Assembly: GCA_036387475.1 (NCBI GenBank)
Contig: DASVTR010000006.1
Span: forward strand, 124,001 to 188,000
Direction of reading: 5' to 3'
DNA length: 64,000 nucleotides
Source: DASVTR01 sp036387475
GTDB taxonomy: Bacteria > Acidobacteriota > Blastocatellia > Pyrinomonadales > Pyrinomonadaceae
The notes under the pieces: model-generated
What the model was told of the DNA's origin: nothing
Database searches by the model: none
Seen by the model: only the letters and a program-made list of their open reading frames with translations
Program-made: the position numbers and the translations under genes
Shown here: piece after piece, positions 26,657 through 35,780 of the stretch
How positions within the stretch are numbered: the first letter of the stretch is position 1
Layout of the letters: each line of letters opens with the position of its first letter

Positions 26657-28636
26657 TTATGCGCGGCAAAAAAGAGCGTTCAGCAAAGAGTTGAAACGCA
26701 TGTCCGCTCTTAAGCTCGACAGCCTCGGCTCGTAAGAATAGTAAGGGCGAAGCCAGACGAAGCGGCCCGTCTCGGCCTCCAGATGACGCAGCGCCATCTC
26801 CTTCTCGTCAAGCCCTGTGTAGATTAAGGCCATGCAATAGTTGCAGAGCGGTTCGTGCTCGAATGCTTTGAGCGCCGAGAGCGCGTCAAAGGCTTTGTTC
26901 CTGCGTCCAGCAGCCGCGAAAGCGTACCCAAGCTCGCCCAGTTTTTGAATGGCGTAGAACGATTGCTCTTCGGGTATCCCTTCGAGCACCCGTATGGCAT
27001 CCTCATACATGTTCTTCTGCGTGTAGAGGTATGCCATCTGAAGCTTTAACAGTTCTACTTCGGGGTCTGTCTCAAAAGCTTTTTCACAATAGTCGGCTGC
27101 CTGCTCTATTTGGCCCAGGAGATAAAACAACTCGCTCAACAGATAGTTATTCATCATCGAGAGAGGGTCTAGCTGCTGAGCGCGGGTCGCTTCGGCGAGG
27201 GCTTGATGAAGATTGCCGTAGTCTCTGTGAAAAAAAGCGTATCTCAGGTGGGCCGTGGCGTAATAGGGGTTTAGCTCTATGGCCCGCCTGATCTCTTTTT
27301 CCGCGCCCTCCGCATCTTCATCATAATTGTGCTTGACGAGAAACAGGGCGGCGTGAGCCTGTGGCAAGGTTTCATCCAACTCGATTGCCCTGAGCGCTTC
27401 GGCCCGCGCATTTTCAAAGGCGACGCTGACGGGTAAAAAGTCGTAGAGGAAGACACCGGCCAGAGCATAGGAGTCGGCCAGACCGGCGCGTGCGAGCGCG
27501 TAATCGGGTTCTTCCCTGATGGCTTCTGTGAAATACGCGATGCTTTTCTCAAGCCCCTCTTTCGTCCTCTTGTTCCAGAAATATAAACCCCGGATATAGG
27601 CTTGATAGGCGTTGAAATTTTCGGTATGGCGTCTGGCTAACCGCCGCCGCTCATCGCTATTGAGATTGTGGGATAAGAAAGACGCCACCTGCTCTGCGAT
27701 GGCATCCTGCACGGCGAAGACGCCTTTGAACGGCTCGTCGAAAATCTTTGCCCAGAGAACGCGCCCGTCGTTGACCCTGATAAGACGCAAAGAGAGGCGG
27801 ACGCGCTCGCGTGACCGCTGCACAGTTCCGTCCAGAACAGTGTCAACCTTTAACTCTCGTCCGATTGTTAAAGGGTCACACTGCCTCTTCACATACCTGA
27901 AGACGGCGCTCGTCGGGCGCACCGTAAGATGGCGCAGCAAACTCAATTTGGTAATCAGGACATCCGTCATCCCAAGCCCCAGAGGATAGTCGTCCGCTTC
28001 TGCGCTGATGACCTTGAAGGGAAGGACGGCCATCGAGTCGATGACCTCATTCCCCGTCTCCGCCACGGATTTCTGAGATAGCACGCGGAGGGGATGACGC
28101 AGGACTGAGGCGAGCGTCGAGAGAAGCTTACGGTTTGATTTAACAGTAGAAACTGCCTTGAAGCGTTGATGAGATGAATCGCCACTTGCCGGAATTGAAT
28201 TCGCTCCGGTTGAATCAAGCTCTTTTAGGGAAAGCCCTTGATATAGCGGCTGAGCGCAGGCAGCATCAACATCATCTGTCAGGGTCATACTGCTGCTACT
28301 GTTGTCGGCGATTTCCCTCACTTCGGCGATGAAGCGATAGCCGCGCCGTGGAGCGGTTTCTATGTAAGCCTGTTCATCACGGTTTTCGTTGAGAGTTCTT
28401 CTGAGAAGATAGACGGTCTGCGTCAGGTTCGCCCCGGTCACGTGTATGTCCGGCCAGAGCATGGCCTGGAGTCGCTCCCTTTCTATGACCTGCCCGCGAT
28501 GCCGGATTAAGATTGATAACAACTCAATCGCCTTCGGGACAATGTTGACGATTTGCCCGTCGCGCATCAACTCTGATCTGGCTACGTCCAGACGGAAGGG
28601 GCCGAACTCGTAAAGAACAGAATTGTTCTTACTCAT
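26657..28636 (-). CDS. Winged-helix regulator with C-terminal TPR array (CadC/OmpR-type DNA-binding domain)
   Basis: 659 residues, ATG 28636. Residues about 8-105 are an OmpR-type winged helix: FGPFRLDVARSELMRDGQ, VPKAIELLSILIRHRGQVI and the wing IETAPRRGYRFIAEV. Residues about 205-330 form an alpha/beta domain (SMAVLPFKVISAEADDYPLG, LKVDTVLDGTVQRSRERVRL) common in such regulators and in cyclase-like TPR proteins. From about 340 come TPRs (ALARAGLADSYALAGVFLYD, YFHRDYGNLHQALAEA). Unlike CadC I find no clear membrane helix between the DNA-binding and sensor parts, so it is probably soluble. This architecture is very common in Acidobacteriota; its target genes are unknown. The VWA gene lies upstream on the same strand across a hairpin repeat. 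Confidence 0.88.
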   Translation of the reverse strand: MSKNNSVLYEFGPFRLDVARSELMRDGQIVNIVPKAIELLSILIRHRGQVIERERLQAMLWPDIHVTGANLTQTVYLLRRTLNENRDEQAYIETAPRRGYRFIAEVREIADNSSSSMTLTDDVDAACAQPLYQGLSLKELDSTGANSIPASGDSSHQRFKAVSTVKSNRKLLSTLASVLRHPLRVLSQKSVAETGNEVIDSMAVLPFKVISAEADDYPLGLGMTDVLITKLSLLRHLTVRPTSAVFRYVKRQCDPLTIGRELKVDTVLDGTVQRSRERVRLSLRLIRVNDGRVLWAKIFDEPFKGVFAVQDAIAEQVASFLSHNLNSDERRRLARRHTENFNAYQAYIRGLYFWNKRTKEGLEKSIAYFTEAIREEPDYALARAGLADSYALAGVFLYDFLPVSVAFENARAEALRAIELDETLPQAHAALFLVKHNYDEDAEGAEKEIRRAIELNPYYATAHLRYAFFHRDYGNLHQALAEATRAQQLDPLSMMNNYLLSELFYLLGQIEQAADYCEKAFETDPEVELLKLQMAYLYTQKNMYEDAIRVLEGIPEEQSFYAIQKLGELGYAFAAAGRRNKAFDALSALKAFEHEPLCNYCMALIYTGLDEKEMALRHLEAETGRFVWLRPYYSYEPRLSSLRADMRFNSLLNALFCRA

Positions 28637-28780
28637 AGAAATAATGTTGGTCTTGTGATTGGCAGCAATAGCAGGGGAGACGTAAAACCTACAGGCGTGA
28701 GTTTAACAAAAACCAGGCGATAGCCGAAGAGAAACTAGGCGCGGTCGGTGGCAAGCGTATTCAGGCGGGAAACGAAATGA

Positions 28781-28921
28781 CACCGCACAGGCATAGAGAC
28801 CTGGAGAAGAAAGTGAGAACCAGTAGTGATGAACGCGGAGTCAAAGGCAACAGCTTAGCAGTTCATCGTTCATCGCTCATCGTTCATCGCTTCTTCCCCC
28901 TGTCTCTATGCCTCTGCGGTG
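28781..28921. repeat. Composite hairpin: outer CACCGCA/TGCGGTG arms around ATGAACG heptamers
   Basis: In the 28637-28935 gap the outer arms CACCGCACAGGCATAGAGAC and GTCTCTATGCCTCTGCGGTG are near-perfect inverted copies. Inside them stands TGATGAACGCGG on the left and four GTTCATC-type units (GTTCATCGTTCATCGCTCAT and on) on the right. It thus joins the motif families seen singly at 8.5 kb and 23.9 kb. No gene is seen in the gap. The structure could also act as a transcript end for the VWA gene (stop at 28936) (inference). Confidence 0.7.
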
Positions 28922-28935
28922 AGGCGGCTCGTCGC

Positions 28936-31107
28936 CTATTCGATGTGGAATCTGACATCCTGCGTGGCGCTCGTTTGTGCAGAACGATCTGTGACGGTGA
29001 CGCGCAATATGTAGCTGCCAGCCCGTAATGACCGTAGCGGAAACGAGCCGCCGTAGGGGATGCGCCGTATGTCTGTTGATGGTTCAGTGGTCACCTTCTG
29101 CGGCGGAATCGTCAAAGCGATTCTTTTGTCCTGCATGACTTGTATCTCCGCCGTCAACGACGAAGCTGCGCCTCCGCCTGGCGCGGGTTGCGCGTTATAA
29201 ATGAAGAGAAAGAAGCTCAAGCGCGAATTGGCGTCGAAGCGATGGTTAACGCTGAACTGCATCTGCGGCGCGGACGATGCTCCGGCCCTCTTTTCGCCCG
29301 CACGGATTTCCTGACCTCCGAGGAACAGGCTGCTGAGCGTCAGGCGTCCGTGCGAGAGGTCTGGTATCTCAATCCATTGCGAAGCGCGGCCCACGCGCCC
29401 CGTTTTGTCTTCGCGTGCAGCGACTCTCAACTGATAAATGCCGGGCTTGAGCGGTGCGCGATAGTTATAGATGACGCTCGGACTCTGGCCCGGCGATTCA
29501 TCTGTGAGCGGGTCAACGTTCAAACGCGTGCCGAAGCTGGAGACGGGACTGCCCTCTTCGTTTAAGACTACGCCCGCGAGATCGATTGCCGCCGATTGTT
29601 TGCTGCCTTCGCCGTAGGCCAGCGCGTCAGTTGCTATCTGTGTCGAGGCCGACAGCACCATGCCGTTGTCCGGCGTGTTCAGAAATTCTGCGGAGATACG
29701 CACCGGCAGTTCTTGCTTAGTTGAGAAAGACGCGGCGGCGGGCTGTAAGTCGGTGGCCGTAGATTTCAAACTTGCCGTTTGTATCGAAGCCTTCTTCGGA
29801 GCATTGGTTTCCGGCTCAAGAAAGCCGCGCGGCACTCGCACGATAAGCTCAGGCCGATTCAAGATACTGACCTCGACGCGCCTGAATTTTTCAATTTTCT
29901 GCGTCTCGCTCTCCGGACGCCATGCCAGAAGATAATAGTTAAAGGTTTCTTTAAGGGCGGCAGCGGCGTTTGCGCCGAAGGCGTCCGAGTCGAGCAGGGC
30001 GCGACCGCCTGTATTTTCCGCGAGTGCGAAGAGCGCAGCCCGCACGGTTTCCTCTTCGCCGCTGTTGAATTTATCGCTCCCTCCAAGCATGCCGGGTTTC
30101 GTCGCAATCATCCTTGAGCGCTCGGCGAAGGCACGCGCGTTAACGGTGTAAATGACGCTTCCGGAGCGCGCCGCCGCGTCCGTGATGCGCTCCATTTTTT
30201 GCGCGAACGCAGGATTCCCCAGCATGAAAAACCCGTCGGAGATAAAGAGGACGTGCTTGCGACCGGGCGTTTGTGCTGACGAGCGCAGGAAACTTTCGAG
30301 GGCAGAGAGCGTCGCCGTCGAATTGGCGGCTGACTGTGTCATCATCGCCTGCGCGCGTTGCATGACCATACGCTCCGCCTGATCGCTCTCGGAGCCAGCC
30401 ATATAGCCAGCGCCTTTCCCGCCATACTTCGGAAGAGAATATTGAAATTGAAGCGACCTCAGCAGTTCGTTCGTATAGTAATTGAGCGCATCACGGTCGC
30501 CCTGCGAGATGCGGAGCGCGATATACTCTGTCATCGGCAGGCTGCCGGTATCCTGTACGGCGTTTGAACGATATTTGATTCGCGCGACAGCAGCCCGCAT
30601 CACCGCTTTATGATCTGTAAACTGCTGTAGAAAACCTATCCGACCCGACGCCGCAACGATGGCGACCTCGTCATTGCCGCCCACTTCGCTGTCAATAAAT
30701 TGCAGCAGCGATTTACGCACCTGCTCGATGCTGTCGGCTGCGAGATGAAGGTCGTCAAGGAAGAAGACTATTTTGCGCCGTTGATTGGACGCCCTCTCGA
30801 CGGCGACTTTGGAGGCCGGAGCACTGGATGCACCGACGCGCTCGAAGAAAGAGATGGGCACGGCCTTGCCGTCAACGCGCAACTCAAACTGCTCGCGCCG
30901 TAGGTCGTCAACAAATCGTCCCTGCCGGTCGAAGACCGTCACGTCCGTTTGCACCAGCTCCGTGCTGATTCTGACCACGTCGCCGGTCGCTTGCGATGTT
31001 TGGCTTTCTTCCGGTTTTTGCCCGTGCACAGACGGAGCAAGGGAGATAAAACAAAGTAAGGTTGTGCAAAGCAGAAGGCGGCGAATTGAAGTGCTGGTGA
31101 ACTGCAT
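28936..31107 (-). CDS. Secreted VWA-domain protein of the acidobacterial VWFA-related family
   Basis: 723 residues, ATG 31107, signal peptide ending VHGQ. The opening STELVQTDVTVFDRQGRFVD and LRREQFELRVDGKAVPISFF is characteristic of the VWFA-related acidobacterial family. The von Willebrand A fold runs from about residue 90 to 385 (KIVFFLDDLHLAADSIEQV, with a DxDxx-like start, and KHVLFISDGFFMLGNPAF). The C-terminal 300 residues are beta-rich (IYQLRVAAREDKTGRVGRAS, GSYILRVTVTDRSAQTSA). The protein is probably periplasmic or surface-exposed and mediates protein contacts through a metal-ion site. Biological role unknown; these genes are highly expanded in the phylum. Confidence 0.88.
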   Translation of the reverse strand: MQFTSTSIRRLLLCTTLLCFISLAPSVHGQKPEESQTSQATGDVVRISTELVQTDVTVFDRQGRFVDDLRREQFELRVDGKAVPISFFERVGASSAPASKVAVERASNQRRKIVFFLDDLHLAADSIEQVRKSLLQFIDSEVGGNDEVAIVAASGRIGFLQQFTDHKAVMRAAVARIKYRSNAVQDTGSLPMTEYIALRISQGDRDALNYYTNELLRSLQFQYSLPKYGGKGAGYMAGSESDQAERMVMQRAQAMMTQSAANSTATLSALESFLRSSAQTPGRKHVLFISDGFFMLGNPAFAQKMERITDAAARSGSVIYTVNARAFAERSRMIATKPGMLGGSDKFNSGEEETVRAALFALAENTGGRALLDSDAFGANAAAALKETFNYYLLAWRPESETQKIEKFRRVEVSILNRPELIVRVPRGFLEPETNAPKKASIQTASLKSTATDLQPAAASFSTKQELPVRISAEFLNTPDNGMVLSASTQIATDALAYGEGSKQSAAIDLAGVVLNEEGSPVSSFGTRLNVDPLTDESPGQSPSVIYNYRAPLKPGIYQLRVAAREDKTGRVGRASQWIEIPDLSHGRLTLSSLFLGGQEIRAGEKRAGASSAPQMQFSVNHRFDANSRLSFFLFIYNAQPAPGGGAASSLTAEIQVMQDKRIALTIPPQKVTTEPSTDIRRIPYGGSFPLRSLRAGSYILRVTVTDRSAQTSATQDVRFHIE

Positions 31108-31228
31108 AACTACCTCTCAAAGACACGCAGCGGATTTCATGACAACGAAACCTATCACACGGTTCGGCCCGTCATTAAATCAATTTCACCATCAATCGGC
31201 CCTCTAAAAATCAATTTTTTATAAAACG

Positions 31229-31672
31229 TCAAAGCGCCCGCGCGCTCTGGTCAGACAACCTCCTTTTCAGTATCCAAATCCCCGCAATAGTCCCCAGCAC
31301 TTCTGTCAACGCCAGAAAAAGCGCCGTTATCCGAAAGATGACAGACCAACTCGCAGGCGACATCAGTGCAACCTGCGAGACGTGATCCGGGCTGATGCCC
31401 ACGTAATGATTATAAACTCCGAAAATCAACGACCCCGCCATCGAACATGCGAGCAGCGCCGCGCCCGGCTTGCTCAAATTCTTCCAGAGCAGAACGCCGG
31501 AGAGCGGCGGAGCGATGATGATGACCGCGACGATAAAGATGTTCTGAAGCGTTGAAGCCTGAACGCCGAGGATAAGATGAGCCGCAGAGTGGAAAGACAA
31601 GATTGCGACGTGCGCGATGATGGCCGCCAGCGCGAGCCGTGTAGCTTTCAACGTATCCCGCCTTACTCTCAT
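31229..31672 (-). CDS. Four-helix integral membrane protein, unknown function
   Basis: About 147 residues from ATG 31672, which overlaps the TGA of the upstream epimerase gene by four bases (ATGA), indicating translational coupling. An upstream start at 31699 is possible but less likely. Four hydrophobic segments are visible: ALAAIIAHVAILSFHSAAHL, NIFIVAVIIIAPPLSGVLLW, AALLACSMAGSLIFGVY and ITALFLALTEVLGTIAGIWI, with histidines in the first and near segment 3 (YNHYVGISPDHVSQ). The layout recalls small heme- or quinone-associated membrane proteins but no family is recognised. Confidence 0.72.
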   Translation of the reverse strand: MRVRRDTLKATRLALAAIIAHVAILSFHSAAHLILGVQASTLQNIFIVAVIIIAPPLSGVLLWKNLSKPGAALLACSMAGSLIFGVYNHYVGISPDHVSQVALMSPASWSVIFRITALFLALTEVLGTIAGIWILKRRLSDQSARAL

Positions 31673-32613
31673 TTGCTTCCGAAGCCTTCGGCCTTCCACG
31701 CCTCAACGACCTGATCGAGTCCTTCCCTGTAGCTCGGAAAGCGCGGACTCCAACCGAAGTCTGCACGAAATCGAGCGTTTGACGTGCGAATGGATGAAGT
31801 GAAAAAGTTGACCGTATACGAGCCTGCGACCAACCGCGCGAGCCACGCTGGAACATGGCGCGGCGGCGGCGCACAGAGTCTTTCAGCAAAGCCCGTAAGC
31901 AATTCTTTGACCCTTACATTTTCATCGTCAACAACGTGCCAGAGACCTTTTTTGTTGCCTTCAGCCGCCGCGACGAACGCACCGGCAGCATCATCCGTAT
32001 GCAGGCAGGAGAGCACCGCATCACCGCTACCGATGATGGGAAATTTACGCTTGAGCAGCATCTCTCCCATCATCCTCGTGTGTGATGCGTCCGGCCCGTA
32101 GAACAATCCACACCTGAGCACAGCCGCGTTGAAGCCGTCACGCTCACCCGCCTCGCGGGCAATCCTTTCGGCATCGAACGCCGAAAGAGTAACGGGGTCG
32201 TTTGTCTGCGGTTCGGCGGTTTCGTCAAAGAAAGCGCCGTCGCCCGGACGAGCCAACCAGACGATGCTTTGTTGCAGATAAAGCTTCGCGCCGATTTTCG
32301 CGGCGCAACTGGTCAGGGCGCGCGTCCCTTCGCGGCGTAGGCGGTCGTTCATTTCCCAATCGCGCGCCTTCGTTCTTGTCTTTGCGGGAATGGATGTCGC
32401 CGCGTGAATCAGAACATCTGAGCCAACGGCTGCACGCGCCAGAGCGTCAGCGTCAAAAATATCCGCGCGCCGACTCTCACCGCCGAGAGATTCGACAACG
32501 CGCGCCCCTTCATCATTACGAGCCAGTCCAAGAACGAAGTGCCCGCGCGCCACGAACTGCTTAATCAAAGCCCGCCCCAGCACTCCCGTAGCGCCAGCGA
32601 TGAAAACTCTCAT
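31669..32613 (-). CDS. NAD(P)-dependent epimerase/dehydratase family protein (extended SDR)
   Basis: 314 residues, ATG 32613. The Rossmann glycine motif GATGVLG is at residues 7-13, followed by an acidic patch RRADIFDADAL and DVLIHAATSIP. The region around YLQQSIVWLARPGD occupies the place of the usual catalytic Tyr-x-x-x-Lys, but that motif is not clean, so it may be an atypical SDR that binds NAD(P) without standard dehydrogenase chemistry. The C-terminal part has VVDDENVRVKELLTGFAERL. Substrate unknown (nucleotide sugar or flavonoid-like compounds in better-known relatives). Coupled with the downstream membrane protein. Confidence 0.85.
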   Translation of the reverse strand: MRVFIAGATGVLGRALIKQFVARGHFVLGLARNDEGARVVESLGGESRRADIFDADALARAAVGSDVLIHAATSIPAKTRTKARDWEMNDRLRREGTRALTSCAAKIGAKLYLQQSIVWLARPGDGAFFDETAEPQTNDPVTLSAFDAERIAREAGERDGFNAAVLRCGLFYGPDASHTRMMGEMLLKRKFPIIGSGDAVLSCLHTDDAAGAFVAAAEGNKKGLWHVVDDENVRVKELLTGFAERLCAPPPRHVPAWLARLVAGSYTVNFFTSSIRTSNARFRADFGWSPRFPSYREGLDQVVEAWKAEGFGSK

Positions 32614-32639
32614 TCCGCTTATCTCCCCTGAACCAATTC

Positions 32640-33041
32640 TTACGGCTTCAAACGCTTAAAATAGATGGCCTCGACTCGACCAGTCTTGATGGGCAACTCT
32701 CCGCTGCCTACCATCTCCCAGCCGTCATCGCCAAGCTTCGCTATCGCCTTCGCAATTGATGTCCCCTGCTGCTCTGAAACTTTCTCATCTATTTCGACAA
32801 TCTCGACGCCGTTATCCCTGAAGTAGCTAATCCAGTAAGCGCCTCCTTTAGTCGAGCCTGTGTAGCCAGACCTGCTGACCGCACAATATTCCCACTGAGC
32901 GCCCGCTCGCACCTCGCCTTTTTCCTCGCTCAATGGGTTTGCATTGACTACGGGCAGAGTCCTGTCAGGCGCGCTTCCGTAGAGAAAGCCGCCGAGTGCG
33001 AGAACAATTAACAGACACGCGTATCCAGTCTTTTTCATCAT
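32640..33041 (-). CDS. Small exported protein with DUF4177-like domain
   Basis: 133 residues, ATG 33041 (a second ATG directly follows), with GAGGAG upstream. Leader KKTGYACLLIVLALGGFLYG. The mature part has WEYCAVSRSGYT at its start and IAKLGDDGWEMVGSGELPI near the end, the pattern of DUF4177-type small domains (aromatic-rich strand, then LGxDGWEMV). No function is known. It sits between the copper operon and the epimerase gene on the same strand. Confidence 0.68.
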   Translation of the reverse strand: MMKKTGYACLLIVLALGGFLYGSAPDRTLPVVNANPLSEEKGEVRAGAQWEYCAVSRSGYTGSTKGGAYWISYFRDNGVEIVEIDEKVSEQQGTSIAKAIAKLGDDGWEMVGSGELPIKTGRVEAIYFKRLKP

Positions 33042-33081
33042 GCGTCTCCTCTTATCGTTTACAGGGCGGTCTTCACTTTCA

Positions 33082-33459
33082 TCAACTCACAATAATCTTG
33101 CCGCGATACATATTCATCCCGCAGGTGAACTCATATTCGCCCGGCTTCAACGGCACTATCTCGACGGGCACGGTCTTGTTTTCCGGCAAATGTGCGCGCC
33201 TGCCAAACTCCGGAAGCACTACCTCCTCTCCGCACAGCGACGCTTCCCTGCGCGTGAAGTTGAGCCTTAAAGGCTGTCCGGCTCTGGCGATGATAGAGGC
33301 AGGCTGATAGCCGCCCTTGACCGTTACGTCTACGACCTGCGCGCCGCCCGCGCCCGCCTGAGCCGAAACCGATTCGCTTTTCCAGAGCCAGAAGTACCAG
33401 ACGATCCAGGCGATAATTCCGAAGCCAATGAGAGTAACGATGATCTGTGTCGTGTTCAT
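33082..33459 (-). CDS. Membrane-anchored cupredoxin-like copper protein
   Basis: 125 residues, ATG 33459, starting 2 bp after the P-type ATPase stop. One N-terminal transmembrane helix (IIVTLIGFGIIAWIVWYFWL) tethers a cupredoxin domain of the EfeO/plastocyanin type. Candidate copper ligands are C76 (REASLCGEEVV), H90 (GRRAHL), C113 and the methionines after it (FTCGMNMYRG). PLKPGEYEF is the usual strand before the last ligand loop. It faces the periplasm, where it probably receives or buffers copper exported by the ATPase. Operon: MerR, ATPase, cupredoxin. Confidence 0.88.
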   Translation of the reverse strand: MNTTQIIVTLIGFGIIAWIVWYFWLWKSESVSAQAGAGGAQVVDVTVKGGYQPASIIARAGQPLRLNFTRREASLCGEEVVLPEFGRRAHLPENKTVPVEIVPLKPGEYEFTCGMNMYRGKIIVS

Positions 33460-33461
33460 GA

Positions 33462-35768
33462 TTAAGACTCCTTACCATCGGCGCGCGGCTCGAAAAACCG
33501 CAGCCGGTTAGCGTTTGTGACAACCGTAATGGAGGAAGCGGCCATCGCCGCGCCCGCAATAATCGGCGACAGCAGAATGCCGAAGACAGGGTAGAGCAGA
33601 CCCGCCGCGATTGGTATTCCGAGCACGTTGTAGATAAACGCGCCGAACAGATTCTGCTTAATGTTTTTGAGCGTCGCGCGCGAGGTTTCAATTGCTGTTA
33701 CTACTCCATGAAGGCTTCCGCCGACGAGCGTTACATCCGCCGCTTCAATGGCAACGTCCGTGCCCGTGCCGATGGCAAACCCTATGTCTGCCTGTGCGAG
33801 GGCGGGCGCGTCGTTGATGCCATCGCCGACCATCCCGACGAGACCTGCTTTGCCCTCCGCTTGCAGCTTTTCAATCTGGTGCGCCTTCTCTTCGGGCAGC
33901 ACTTCCGCCAGCACGCGGCGGATTCCAGCCTGCCGCGCGATGGCCTGAGCCGTACGCTCGTTGTCGCCCGTCATCATCAAGACTTCCAAGCCCATCCGCT
34001 CAAGCTTTGCGATGGCCGCAATGGAATCCTCTTTCAGCGTATCAGCGACGCCGATGACTCCTGCGGGTTTGCCGTCCACCGCGACGAACATCGGCGTCTT
34101 GCCTACGTCAGCCAGCCGCTCCGCCTGTTGTTCCAACTTAGCCGTTTCGATTTTCTCCCTCTTCATCAACTTGAGATTACCCACCGCCACGCGCCTGCTT
34201 TCGATTGTCGCACAAACGCCGTGCCCCGGAATCGCTTTGAAATCCGACGGCTCGCCGAAATCTATCCGACGCCGACGCGCACCTTCGACAATGGCCTCGG
34301 CCAAGGGGTGCTCGCTACGCCTGTCGGCGATTGCTGCAAGGCGTAACAACTCTTCTTCCGTAAAATTTTCGAGCGGCAACACGTCCGTCAACTCCGGCCT
34401 GCCCTTTGTGATTGTGCCTGTCTTATCGAGCACAATCGTTGTTAACCGCGAGGCTGTCTCAAGCGCTTCGCCGTTGCGTATCAGCACGCGATTCTCCGCA
34501 GCCTTACCGACGCCGACCATTAAGCTGATCGGTGTTGCCAGACCCAGAGCACACGGGCAAGCAATGACCAGCACGGCGACCATCGTCACTACGGAATAAT
34601 TCAACGAAGGTGCAGGCCCAAAGTTAAACCATGCGAGGAACGTCAGGATTGCGATAATCATTACCGAAGGCACGAAGTAGGACGAGATTTTATTGACCAG
34701 ACGCCCTATGGGCGGCCTGGAATTCTGTGCGCGTTCGACCATCAAGACAATCTGCGCGAGCGCCGTATCGCTTCCTACCTTCGTTGCGCGGAAGGTGAAA
34801 GCGCCCGTCTTATTAACGCTCGCTCCGACAACAACGTCTCCCGCCTTCTTGTCAACGGGCACGGATTCTCCCGTCACCAGAGATTCGTCTATCGCCGACT
34901 CGCCTTCGACAATACGGCCATCAACCGGAACTTTCTCGCCCGGTCGCACCAGAACCGTATCGCCAACAACAACCTCTTCGACGGGTACGTCTATCTCACG
35001 GCCATCTCTAATGACGCGCGCTCGTTTGGCTTGTAGCTCAAGCAGTTTCCTGATGGCTGCGCTCGAACGTCGCTTGGCCCTCATCTCCAACGCCTGACCG
35101 AGCAGGATTAGCGCGATGACTATTACGGCCACCTCGAAATACATTCCGGCAGTCCCGGCGGGGAACAAGCCTGGTGCAATCACGACTACGCTTGAGTAAG
35201 CCCACGCCGCGCCCGTGCCTAATGCAACGAGCGTGTCCATGTTCGTGTTGTGATTACGAAAACCATTCCACGCGCCTGCGAAGAATTGGCCGCCCGACCA
35301 TGCGAGCACCGGCAGCGTGATGAGAGCCGAGACGATGCCGATAGCACTATGGTAGGGCATCAGCGCATGACGCCAATCGGGGATAACTTCGGCGAACATT
35401 AAGAGCAACAGTGGCAGACCGACGGCTGTTGCAAACCAGAACTTACGCATCATCGCGCGATAGCTCTGCTCCTGCGCTTCTTCCGCGTCTACACCTTCTG
35501 AAACTGCGCGGGTGGGCGCGTTATTAACGTGCATCATGGCGTGATGATGAGCGTCGTGCGCTTCCGGCTCGGCGCGTCGCGTGATGCCTACCAGCATCGG
35601 CGCGCTTTGCTTCGGCGTTCCAGCGTCAAACTTCTCCTTGCATCCTTTCGAGCAGAAGTAGTAAGTCTTGCCGTCGCGCTCGCTTGTCCTGGCAGCCCTT
35701 TCGGGATCAACTGTCATCCCGCATACGGGGTCAATCGCTTGCGGCTCTTGCTTCGTTGCTGTGTTCAT
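33462..35768 (-). CDS. Copper-type heavy-metal P1B ATPase with N-terminal YHS domain
   Basis: 768 residues, ATG 35768 (AGGA, 7-nt spacer). Residues 12-50 are a YHS metal-binding domain (IDPVCGMTVDPE, YYFCSKGCKEKF); a His-rich linker follows (EAHDAHHHAMMH, about 69-80). The P-type core has the TM6 metal motif CPC at 404-406 (ACPCALGLATP), the actuator LVTGES at about 297, the phosphorylation site DKTGT at 448-452, the nucleotide-binding GHGVC and HPLAEA, and the hinge GDGINDAPALAQ. CPC with a YHS in place of the usual HMA domains points to Cu(+) efflux (CopA-like) more than Zn/Cd. It sits behind a MerR gene and before a cupredoxin gene. Metal specificity is inferred from motif and neighbours. 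Confidence 0.93.
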   Translation of the reverse strand: MNTATKQEPQAIDPVCGMTVDPERAARTSERDGKTYYFCSKGCKEKFDAGTPKQSAPMLVGITRRAEPEAHDAHHHAMMHVNNAPTRAVSEGVDAEEAQEQSYRAMMRKFWFATAVGLPLLLLMFAEVIPDWRHALMPYHSAIGIVSALITLPVLAWSGGQFFAGAWNGFRNHNTNMDTLVALGTGAAWAYSSVVVIAPGLFPAGTAGMYFEVAVIVIALILLGQALEMRAKRRSSAAIRKLLELQAKRARVIRDGREIDVPVEEVVVGDTVLVRPGEKVPVDGRIVEGESAIDESLVTGESVPVDKKAGDVVVGASVNKTGAFTFRATKVGSDTALAQIVLMVERAQNSRPPIGRLVNKISSYFVPSVMIIAILTFLAWFNFGPAPSLNYSVVTMVAVLVIACPCALGLATPISLMVGVGKAAENRVLIRNGEALETASRLTTIVLDKTGTITKGRPELTDVLPLENFTEEELLRLAAIADRRSEHPLAEAIVEGARRRRIDFGEPSDFKAIPGHGVCATIESRRVAVGNLKLMKREKIETAKLEQQAERLADVGKTPMFVAVDGKPAGVIGVADTLKEDSIAAIAKLERMGLEVLMMTGDNERTAQAIARQAGIRRVLAEVLPEEKAHQIEKLQAEGKAGLVGMVGDGINDAPALAQADIGFAIGTGTDVAIEAADVTLVGGSLHGVVTAIETSRATLKNIKQNLFGAFIYNVLGIPIAAGLLYPVFGILLSPIIAGAAMAASSITVVTNANRLRFFEPRADGKES

Positions 35769-35780
35769 CTTTGATTCCTA

